Source: Nitrospirales bacterium (lineage in GTDB: Bacteria; Nitrospirota; Thermodesulfovibrionia; Thermodesulfovibrionales; Dissulfurispiraceae). From it: a stretch of 13,349 nucleotides of DNA. The stretch is taken from NCBI GenBank assembly GCA_020846375.1, contig JADLDZ010000023.1:1-13349 (forward strand), given 5' to 3'. Position 1 is the first letter of the stretch. Each line of letters starts with the position of its first letter. This document shows, in pieces, positions 7,106 to 13,349 of this stretch. Below the pieces are notes generated by a model, which saw nothing but the letters and a program-made list of their open reading frames with translations, had not been told where the DNA came from and ran no database searches. A program made the position numbers and the translations under genes.

Positions 7106-8698
7106 ATGAATGATATCAAGGTTTTTCTCATCGGGATCGATGCGGCGACTTTCGACCTGATGGACCCATGGATAGAGGCGGGGAGACTTCCGCATATCAA
7201 GTCGCTGATGGACAGGGGATGCTCCGGGGTGCTCGAGTCCAGCATGCCCCCCCTCAGCCCGGTGGCGTGGCCCTCCCTGTATACCGGGGTGAACCCGGGC
7301 AAGCACGGTATCTTCGATTTCGTGGAGAGGGCGAAGTCCGGGTCCGGGATCTCCTTCCTCAACCGCTCCCACTGCAAGGCGCAGCCCCTCTGGCGGCACC
7401 TCAACCAGGCGGGCTACCGGACCGGCATCGTCAATGTCCCCATGACCTTTCCTCCCGACCCGGTGGACGGGTTTCTCGTCTCGGGCCTCGATACCCCCAG
7501 CATCAGGAGCCCCTTCACCCATCCGCCGGAGCTCAAAGACGGCATCATTGCAGCGGCGGGGAAATATATCGTCGAACTGGAGCACAGCCCCCGTCTGATG
7601 GACGACCCCTCACGGTACCTGGAGATGATGTTCGAGATGGTCGAGGTGCGGGAGAAGACGGTTCACTATCTGATGTCCCATTTCCCCGTCGACTTCTTCA
7701 TGGTGGTCTTCACTGCTACGGACCGGGTGCAGCACACTTATTGGAAATTCATCGATCCGCAGCATCCCGATTACCGCCCCGGGTTCGAGGACGCCATCCT
7801 GCAGGTATACGAGAAGGTCGATGCCGCCGTCGGTCGCATGCTCCGGAAGCTGGACCCGTCCACCCACGTCCTGATCGTATCGGACCACGGGATGAACGGC
7901 GTCTACAAAAGCGTCGACCTGAACAGCCTGCTGCGTGAAAAAGGGTACCTCCGCCTGAAGGACGATCCCTTCTCCCGTGCCTACGATTTCTACCGGAGGG
8001 TGAAGAGGCGCCTCCTGAAGACGAACGAGCTCCTGTGGTTCGACCATTTCGTGGACTGGAAGCGGACAAAGGCCTTCCACATCGGCTCCTGGGGCAACAT
8101 CTACCTCAACCTGAAGGGGCGCGACCCGCAGGGAATCGTGAACCCCGGGAAGGAGTACGAGACGGTGCGGGAGGGCATTATCGGAGAACTGATGCAACTC
8201 AGGGACCCCGCGAACGGGGAACAGGTCATCCTCGACGTGAAGAGGAAAGAGGATATCTTCACAGGCGACCACCTTACCCGCGCCCCCGACCTGGTCATCC
8301 TCTGGAACGACCACTACAACTGCGTGAAGACGGTCCATGAGAACATGCGGGGGCGCAGCAAGAGCCTCCTCCAGCCCTGCGGGGTCATCTGCGCCGACCA
8401 CCACCCGGACGGGATATTCATCATCTCCTCTCCTCGGATGAAACAGGGAATACGCGGGCTCCGGGCGCAGATCACCGATATCGCCCCCACCGTCCTCTCC
8501 CTGATGAACGTGGAGGTCCCCCCTTCCATGGACGGCAGGGTGTTGGCGGAACTCTTCACGGAGGGTGTAGTGGAAAAGCGGTCCGTCAGCTGCGGGGGAG
8601 ACACCCCCGTAAATGGCGGCGGCGAAGAGGTGGAGTACTCGGGAGAGGACGCGGAAATGATCGCGGAACGCCTCAGAAACCTCGGGTACATCGAGTAA
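7106..8698 (+). CDS. Alkaline-phosphatase-superfamily (type I phosphodiesterase-like) protein
   Basis: This complete 530-residue protein has the ordered metal and catalytic signatures of the nucleotide pyrophosphatase/phosphodiesterase type: first metal Asp in IGIDAAT (D12), nucleophile position in LSPVAWPSLYTG (S51, aligning with the Thr of NPP enzymes by its spacing to the TG pair), TATDRVQH (D206, H210), SDHG (D260, H261), a late ADHHPDG (H432/H433) and the C-terminal DIAPTVLSLM. No signal peptide or membrane helix is seen, so action in the cytoplasm is most likely. The last 30 residues before the stop are acidic. The start has AGGAG (7093-7097) 8 bases upstream. It is a paralogue of the truncated gene at the left edge. 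Such proteins are common in polysaccharide loci, but the substrate (phospho-sugar, phospholipid or nucleotide) is not known. Confidence 0.9.
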   Translation: MNDIKVFLIGIDAATFDLMDPWIEAGRLPHIKSLMDRGCSGVLESSMPPLSPVAWPSLYTGVNPGKHGIFDFVERAKSGSGISFLNRSHCKAQPLWRHLNQAGYRTGIVNVPMTFPPDPVDGFLVSGLDTPSIRSPFTHPPELKDGIIAAAGKYIVELEHSPRLMDDPSRYLEMMFEMVEVREKTVHYLMSHFPVDFFMVVFTATDRVQHTYWKFIDPQHPDYRPGFEDAILQVYEKVDAAVGRMLRKLDPSTHVLIVSDHGMNGVYKSVDLNSLLREKGYLRLKDDPFSRAYDFYRRVKRRLLKTNELLWFDHFVDWKRTKAFHIGSWGNIYLNLKGRDPQGIVNPGKEYETVREGIIGELMQLRDPANGEQVILDVKRKEDIFTGDHLTRAPDLVILWNDHYNCVKTVHENMRGRSKSLLQPCGVICADHHPDGIFIISSPRMKQGIRGLRAQITDIAPTVLSLMNVEVPPSMDGRVLAELFTEGVVEKRSVSCGGDTPVNGGGEEVEYSGEDAEMIAERLRNLGYIE

Positions 8699-8703
8699 GA
8701 GGC

Positions 8704-10038
8704 ATGAAAATCCTGCTGGTGCAGTCCTTCCTCGACGGAGATACCCTGCCCCCCGTGTACCCACTGGGCTTGTCCTATCTCGCCACTTTCCTCGATGGGC
8801 ACGAAGTGAGGATGTATGATCCCAATGTGGCGGAGCGGTCCACGGAGGGCCTTGCCGCCTCCCTCAGCGGCTTCGCGCCCGACCTGGTGGGAGTCTCCCT
8901 CAGGAACATCGACAACCAGTCCCGGATGGACCCCCTGAACTATTACGGTGATTTCCGCGCCATCGTCCAATCGGTCCGAAAGCGGCTCCCCTCTGCGGTC
9001 ATTGTGGTCGGCGGCACCGGCTTCTCCATGTTCGCGCGGGAGGTCATGGAGGGAAACCCCGAAATCGACTTCGGGGTGCACCTCGAGGCCGAAGAGTCCT
9101 TCCCCGAGCTCCTGAACAATCTCTCCGCTCCCGAAAGGGTGAAGGGAATCTACTACCGGCAGGACGGCGCTGTCCGCTTCACCGGAGTGAGGCCGCTCCC
9201 CGCATTCGAGGAGTTTCCCCGGCCGCGCCGCGACCTCGCGGATATGGGCAGGTACACGGGGAATGCGGCGGTCGGCATACAGACGAAGAGGGGATGCCCC
9301 CTGAAGTGCACCTACTGCACCTACCCCGTGCTGAACGGCAACAAGATACGCATGCGGGCCGCGTCCCGGGTGGTGGACGAGATCGAAGCCCTCGTCATGG
9401 AGGGGACGAAGCAGTTCATGTTCGCCGATGCCGTATTCAATCGCCCGGAAAAGCATGCGGCGGAGATCTGCAATGAGATGATCAAAAGGGGCGTCAGGGC
9501 GGGCTGGATGGCGTACCTGGACAGCAAAGGCAGCACGCGGGAGGCCCTCCTCCTCATGAAAGAGGCGGGGTGCAACGGGATCTTTTTCTCCCCCGACGGG
9601 CTGTCACAGCCGTCTCTCGACTCCCTCAGGAAGGGCATACGGGAGAGCGACGTCTGGAGGATCCTCGGGATCATCGCCACCGAGCCCGGATTGAAAGAGG
9701 TGGAATTCATCATCACCATGTTCATCAATACCCCCGGCGAAACCCCCTTCGGGATGCTCAGAATGTTCGGATATAAGGTCATTTCCGTGCTGATGAAGAT
9801 CTTCCTGAGGCGGCGCATCTATGTGACCATAGGCTGGATCCGGATCGAACCGGAGACCGGCGTCTACACGGTTGCCGTAGACGAGGGAGTGATCCCCCCG
9901 GACACTCCGCTCCTCCAGGAGAGCAGGGAGGAGATCGGGAGGTTCTTCTACGTAAAGCCGTCGCTGCGGCGTCTGGACGATCTCATCCTTGCGGCGAGAC
10001 GTCTTATGCGCTCGGTCCGGGGGGGGAGAAAGAAATAG
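8704..10038 (+). CDS. Cobalamin-binding-type radical SAM protein
   Basis: This 444-residue protein combines an N-terminal B12-binding-like Rossmann domain (about residues 1-140, starting KILLVQSF and PPVYPLGLSYLA, with DLVGVSLRN and VIVVGGTGFS) with a radical SAM domain. The cluster cysteines follow CX3CX2C in CPLKCTYC (C198, C202, C205), and the later GWIRIEPETGVY with an Ala-x-x-x-Gly motif matches B12-type radical SAM enzymes such as the BchE/methyltransferase group. The classical B12 DxHxxG motif is not evident, which is usual for this class, so cobalamin use is inferred. These enzymes carry out C-methylation, ring formation or rearrangement on unactivated carbons; the substrate here is unknown. 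It begins 5 bases after the phosphodiesterase stop with a close AAGAGG. The gene ends in a run of eight G and is in the same frame as the next gene. Confidence 0.9.
   Translation: MKILLVQSFLDGDTLPPVYPLGLSYLATFLDGHEVRMYDPNVAERSTEGLAASLSGFAPDLVGVSLRNIDNQSRMDPLNYYGDFRAIVQSVRKRLPSAVIVVGGTGFSMFAREVMEGNPEIDFGVHLEAEESFPELLNNLSAPERVKGIYYRQDGAVRFTGVRPLPAFEEFPRPRRDLADMGRYTGNAAVGIQTKRGCPLKCTYCTYPVLNGNKIRMRAASRVVDEIEALVMEGTKQFMFADAVFNRPEKHAAEICNEMIKRGVRAGWMAYLDSKGSTREALLLMKEAGCNGIFFSPDGLSQPSLDSLRKGIRESDVWRILGIIATEPGLKEVEFIITMFINTPGETPFGMLRMFGYKVISVLMKIFLRRRIYVTIGWIRIEPETGVYTVAVDEGVIPPDTPLLQESREEIGRFFYVKPSLRRLDDLILAARRLMRSVRGGRKK
10019..10026 (+). repeat. G8 homopolymer at the radical SAM 3' end
   Basis: Eight consecutive G lie four codons before the TAG stop of the radical SAM gene. 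Slippage would change only the extreme C-terminus and move the stop. Confidence 0.7.
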
Positions 10039-10058
10039 GTGCGCATCGTGCTCTTCAG

Positions 10059-10065
10059 AAGGAGG
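10059..10065 (+). promoter_or_regulatory. Ribosome binding site setting the glycoside hydrolase start
   Basis: AAGGAGG lies 9 bases before the ATG at 10075. It falls inside the longer open frame starting with GTG at 10039, which has no ribosome site and would put extra charged residues before the signal peptide. Confidence 0.75.
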
Positions 10066-10074
10066 TTGGCTGCC

Positions 10075-11562
10075 ATGCATCTCGTGAAACCGGTTTTGCT
10101 TCTTGTGCTGTTTTCTCTTTTTCTTCCCTCGTGCACCGCTTTTTCTGAGCCGGACGCCTTTGCGGGGTCTGATCCCTCCTTCGGCTCTCCCTTCGGCTTC
10201 ACCACCTCCTTCTATCCCCCCCGCAGGCCGCCGAGAGAAGAGATGGAAGCCATGCGGAAGAGGATGGCCTTTGCCGGGAAACCGGCGGATGATCCCCCCT
10301 ACTCCACCGCCCTGGACCTCGGGGTGAGATGGGAGCGGCCCACCCATCCCGTCCTGGACTGGAGCTTCGTGCAGAGGGACAGGGAAGCGATCATGAACGG
10401 GGTGTACGACTGGACGGTTCCGGACAACTTTCTGAAGAACGTACCCCGGGACCTCAATCTTGTGGTGACCCTCAATGCGGGCGACAGGGTCTTCCTGCCG
10501 GGGACATGGCAGTTCCGCGCACCCCAGGCAAAGGCCGCCTTTCTCGATTTCGTCAGGAGGGCGGTGGAGCGGTACAACGGCGACGGCATCAACGACATGC
10601 CCGGCCTGAGGAGCCCGGTAAAATACTGGCAGGTCGAAAACGAGCCAGAGTCCCATGTAGACAGGCGCGGCCCGGGCAGGCCCCAACCGAATCTCGATTG
10701 GAAGGGCTTTGCAGACCTGGTGAGGAGCACGTACGAGGCGATAAAGGAAACGGACTCCGGCGCCCGGGTGCTGAGCGGCGGGATCGTCAGTCCCCCCCCC
10801 GGACTCAGGGATACCCTTATCGAGAAGTTCTGGATTCCGCTGATAGGGGAACTGAACGGGCACGCTATCGATATCTTCGACTTCCACTGGTTCGACGACA
10901 GTTACCGCGACTCCTATCAAACCTATAAGAGGATCAGGGAGGCGCTGGACAGGAACGGTTTTGCCCGCACCGAGATCTGGATTACCGAGACAGGGGCGAG
11001 CAGCAAAGAGGGGGAGAGGAGACAGGCGGTGGAGTTGGTGAAGAGGTTCGTCTACCCCCTGAGCTACGGCGTAAAGAAGGTGTTCTGGGCCTGGGCCCTG
11101 GTGGAGGGATGGCCTCCCTTCGACTGCAGGTCCATGTTCGAGTATACCGGGCTGGTCTATGACGGGAACTGCCCGGGAGACCCGGGCTACGGGACCCGGA
11201 AGCTCGGTTACTATACGTACCGGTTGATGACCCGGAAGCTGTCCGGCATCTCCCTGGCGAGTGTCAGGACCCTTTCCGCAGGGGAGGGGAATGTTTTCGC
11301 TTTCAGGTTCCCGAAGGCGGACGGGGATATTTATGTGGCATGGTACGATACCACCCGGGAAAGGGACAAGACTCCCTTCGAGCTGAAGGGGGTGGAAGAC
11401 GGGGACTATATCGTTACCGAGGCGGTCCCTTCGGCTGCGGAGGGGAGGCAGCTGCACGCTTCCCGGGATATCCCCTTCCCGGTGAAGAGAGTAAAGGCCT
11501 CCGGCAGGACGTTGCTCCTCGAACTGCCCTCGTCTCCGGTATACGTGGAAAAGGCGCGGTAA
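10075..11562 (+). CDS. Secreted clan GH-A glycoside hydrolase, PslG-like
   Basis: Taking the start at 10075, the protein has 495 residues. It opens with a signal peptide (MHLVKPVLLLVLFS) ending LFLPSC; this could be a lipobox, but Pro at -2 is unusual, so cleavage by signal peptidase I is also possible. The body is a (beta/alpha)8-type hydrolase of clan GH-A: the acid/base is E190 in WQVENEPE and the nucleophile E305 in WITETGAS, 115 residues apart. FHWFDD and a late WAWALVEGW strand fit the fold. It recalls PslG of the Pseudomonas Psl locus, a periplasmic GH39-related enzyme that cuts the polymer, and GH5/GH39 relatives. The likely role is trimming polymer in the periplasm or degrading misrouted chains. 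The C-terminal 100 residues look like a beta-sandwich domain. A run of nine C at 10792-10800 lies within the gene. Confidence 0.85.
   Translation: MHLVKPVLLLVLFSLFLPSCTAFSEPDAFAGSDPSFGSPFGFTTSFYPPRRPPREEMEAMRKRMAFAGKPADDPPYSTALDLGVRWERPTHPVLDWSFVQRDREAIMNGVYDWTVPDNFLKNVPRDLNLVVTLNAGDRVFLPGTWQFRAPQAKAAFLDFVRRAVERYNGDGINDMPGLRSPVKYWQVENEPESHVDRRGPGRPQPNLDWKGFADLVRSTYEAIKETDSGARVLSGGIVSPPPGLRDTLIEKFWIPLIGELNGHAIDIFDFHWFDDSYRDSYQTYKRIREALDRNGFARTEIWITETGASSKEGERRQAVELVKRFVYPLSYGVKKVFWAWALVEGWPPFDCRSMFEYTGLVYDGNCPGDPGYGTRKLGYYTYRLMTRKLSGISLASVRTLSAGEGNVFAFRFPKADGDIYVAWYDTTRERDKTPFELKGVEDGDYIVTEAVPSAAEGRQLHASRDIPFPVKRVKASGRTLLLELPSSPVYVEKAR
10792..10800 (+). repeat. C9 homopolymer in the glycoside hydrolase gene
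   Basis: Nine consecutive C encode three prolines between the acid/base and nucleophile residues of the hydrolase. A slip of one base would remove the nucleophile half of the enzyme, so this could be a phase-variable or error-prone site. Confidence 0.7.
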
Positions 11563-11589
11563 CGGAAAAGAGGGTGGGGTGAAAACGGC

Positions 11590-13035
11590 ATGAGAGAGAT
11601 GACGGGACATACCGGATTGAGCCCGGAGAGGCTTCCGGCCCTGCGGTGGGGGTTGTTCGCCCTTGCGGGGATCGGTATTTCGGCCGTCTCCCTCACCAGC
11701 CCCGGAGTCGCCCTCCTGCTCTGCGCTCTTGCCGCGGTATTCCTCCTCTCCATGGCGAAGCCCCATCTCCCCTACTTTCTGGTGATCCCTCTGATGTCCT
11801 TCATCAGCATCGAATTCAGGCTCTGGGGAGACCCGAAGTTCTTCTTCAATCTGGCGGAGCCTCTCACCCTCTTCTGCTTCCTGGCGTGGTGGACGGCCCG
11901 GGGGGCCGGCTTGGTGAGACCCTACCGCCGGACGGACGGGGATCTCCCGATCCTGCTCCTCCTCCTGTGGGGGTGGGCATCCATCGCATGGAGCAGCGAG
12001 AGGCTCTTCGGCGCCTACTACATGATCATGTTTTCCGTGGGGGTCTGCCTCTTCTTCCTGACCGTCGCCCATCTGGACACCTTCCGCAGGATCAGGGCGG
12101 CGCTGATCTTTTTCGTAGGCATGGGGGTCATCAACGCGGCCATGTGCTTCTATTCCCTTCTCTCGAACGACACGGTGGAGGAGACGATCTACCATACCAG
12201 CGAGCATTTTGTGCTCTACCTGTTCAACCCGGAGGCGATGCTGCGGGGGCAGGGCTTCCTCCATCCCCTGGCTACTGCCTACTATCTCTCCCTGACCCTG
12301 ATGGTGCTGCTCGGCTTCCTCTACACGAGCCGGTCATACAAGCGCCTGCTCCTGGCAGTGCTCTCCTTCTTCGTATTCGTCGCCATGCTCACCACCCTCA
12401 GCAAGGGGCCGCTCCTTTCCCTTCTCTGCGGGCTGGCTGTCTTCACTCTCATGAATGCCAAAATGAAAAAGAACGCCCTCATCTCATGGTTCCTCATCCT
12501 TGCACTGGTGGTCGTCGGGTTCGCCCTCTCGCGGGTGCCCACCGACGATTTCGAGAAGGCCCTGGATTACACATCAAAGACCTCGACCCAGACCAATGAC
12601 GAATCCTCCTCCCTCGGGTCGCGGATACGGCGCTGGAAGGTGGGAGTCTACGCCCTCTTCGAGACCTACGGAATGGGGACGGGATCGGGGGGGTTTTATT
12701 CGTACATCAAACCCGATTTTGCCTTCGATAACGTGTATGTGCACGTGCTGGTGGATTACGGCTTCATCGGCATGTGGCTCTACCTCTGGTTTCTGGCGGC
12801 CGCAGCGCGGCGGTTCATCGAAACGTACCGGAAATGCACCCGGGAGCATTTCCGAAAGTGGATGCAGATATACATCGCGGGGTTTGCAACTTTGCTGCTT
12901 AATGGAGTAACATCACTGACCCAGGCTTTCCTGCCCATATGGTTCTATATAGGTATCGGGTATGCTTTCGTGTATGTCATCGCCCGTGAAAGCCGGGAGG
13001 AAAACGAGAACGGAAAGGTGGTATGTCAAGCGTAG
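11590..13035 (+). CDS. Wzy/WaaL-type O-antigen polymerase or ligase
   Basis: This 481-residue protein has about 11-12 hydrophobic segments and one large periplasmic loop (about residues 318-390), the arrangement of the Wzy_C family. Family-like features are LTTLSKGPLLSLL (usually T-x-S-R/K-G), GSRIRRWKVGVYALFETYGM leading to GTGSGGFYSY, and DNVYVHVLVDYGFIGMWLY, where the His and the G-x-x-G are typical. It would either polymerise repeat units on the periplasmic face or transfer the finished chain; position next to a Wzz gene favours polymerisation. The ribosome site is a loose GGGGTG 9 bases before the ATG; a second in-frame ATG lies four codons on. The gap to the hydrolase is 27 bases and the stop overlaps the Wzz start by 13 bases. 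Confidence 0.88.
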   Translation: MREMTGHTGLSPERLPALRWGLFALAGIGISAVSLTSPGVALLLCALAAVFLLSMAKPHLPYFLVIPLMSFISIEFRLWGDPKFFFNLAEPLTLFCFLAWWTARGAGLVRPYRRTDGDLPILLLLLWGWASIAWSSERLFGAYYMIMFSVGVCLFFLTVAHLDTFRRIRAALIFFVGMGVINAAMCFYSLLSNDTVEETIYHTSEHFVLYLFNPEAMLRGQGFLHPLATAYYLSLTLMVLLGFLYTSRSYKRLLLAVLSFFVFVAMLTTLSKGPLLSLLCGLAVFTLMNAKMKKNALISWFLILALVVVGFALSRVPTDDFEKALDYTSKTSTQTNDESSSLGSRIRRWKVGVYALFETYGMGTGSGGFYSYIKPDFAFDNVYVHVLVDYGFIGMWLYLWFLAAAARRFIETYRKCTREHFRKWMQIYIAGFATLLLNGVTSLTQAFLPIWFYIGIGYAFVYVIARESREENENGKVVCQA

Positions 13036-13349
13036 ATCGTTTCATAGAGATAGTCAGGAGGAGGAAGTACCTTATCCTCGCCTCCGTCCTTATTTTCGCC
13101 CTGATCCCCCTTGTGCTCTCCTTCTTCTATAAGCCGGTCTACAAGGCGTCCTCTCAAATGAGGATCCTCCTGCACGAGTCGCAGTCCCAATAACCTTCGG
13201 ACATGCCGGACCGGGTGGGTACCTTCGAATACGCGGACAAGAACAAGGTGGACAACACCTTCTTCGCCATGCTGAAGAATCCGAAGTCGCTGAAGCAGGT
13301 GATCGCCACCCTCGGGATCAAGGATAAACAGGGGCATCCCGTCAACCCC
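13023..13349 (+). pseudogene. Wzz-type chain-length determinant, interrupted by in-frame stop and cut by window edge
   Basis: The ATG at 13023 (AAAGGTG just upstream) overlaps the polymerase stop and opens a frame with the Wzz N-terminus: SSVDRFIEIVRRRKY, one membrane segment (about residues 16-36), then FYKPVYKASSQMRILL. After 56 codons there is a TAA at 13191-13193. The same frame is then open without another stop to the window edge (52 codons) and reads as sensible Wzz periplasmic sequence, including TFFAMLKNPKSLKQVIATLGI. No shift of frame is needed to rejoin the halves. The next in-frame ATG (13203) lacks a ribosome site. The simplest reading is a nonsense mutation, or a single-base error in the sequence. 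TAA is a normal stop elsewhere in the window, so a changed genetic code is not supported. Confidence 0.8.

Noticed and set aside
10039..10074. GTG at 10039 as start of the glycoside hydrolase
   Set aside because: It directly abuts the upstream stop without a ribosome site, whereas AAGGAGG before 10075 and the signal peptide support the later ATG.
9604..12264. An 886-codon minus-strand open frame opposite the radical SAM, hydrolase and polymerase genes
   Set aside because: Same reason: it spans three well-supported plus-strand genes, has no recognisable domain and has biased composition.
13191..13193. Stop-codon reassignment or programmed recoding at TAA
   Set aside because: TAA ends other genes here (for example at 974, 8698 and 11562), and no recoding signal is recognised near the site; mutation or error is simpler.

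Overview
This is a GC-rich (roughly 60% by eye) bacterial chromosomal segment carrying most of the envelope-assembly machinery of a Wzx/Wzy-type exopolysaccharide or O-antigen-like cluster. Two outer-membrane-type lipoprotein signals, a Wza-type export protein and a Wzz-type chain-length protein point to a Gram-negative cell. Gene style and the 5S rRNA sequence would fit Desulfobacterota or Nitrospirota, but that placement is a guess that the sequence alone cannot settle.

Layout. Positions 1-5174 form a plus-strand block: an alkaline-phosphatase-superfamily (type I phosphodiesterase-like) protein cut by the window edge, an initiating polyprenyl-phosphate sugar phosphotransferase, an AMP-forming ligase, a zinc medium-chain dehydrogenase resembling scyllo-inosose dehydrogenases, and a Wza-type export lipoprotein. 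The first four are tightly packed or overlapping; the last has its own probable extended -10 promoter. A solitary 5S rRNA gene (about 5244-5362) with its own strong terminator follows, with no 16S, 23S or tRNA beside it. A Wzx-like flippase lies on the minus strand (5394-6827), and its stop codon sits inside the T-tract of the 5S terminator. A 278-base divergent intergenic region (6828-7105) holds a good minus-strand promoter and small hairpins.

From 7106 to the right edge runs a second plus-strand operon: a second phosphodiesterase-like protein, a cobalamin-binding-type radical SAM protein, a secreted clan GH-A glycoside hydrolase reminiscent of PslG, a Wzy/WaaL-type polymerase or ligase, and a Wzz-type chain-length determinant. 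The Wzz reading frame is interrupted by an in-frame TAA after 56 codons and is open again to the window edge.

How the genes may work together. The sugar transferase would load the first sugar phosphate on undecaprenyl phosphate, the flippase would move the repeat unit across the inner membrane, the Wzy-like protein would polymerise it, Wzz would set chain length, the Wza-like lipoprotein would export it, and the GH-A hydrolase would trim it or clear it from the periplasm. The two phosphodiesterase-like proteins, AMP ligase, dehydrogenase and radical SAM enzyme look like tailoring enzymes for an unusual substituent; their substrates cannot be read from sequence. No ordinary glycosyltransferase lies in the window, so the enzymes that build the repeat unit must be elsewhere.
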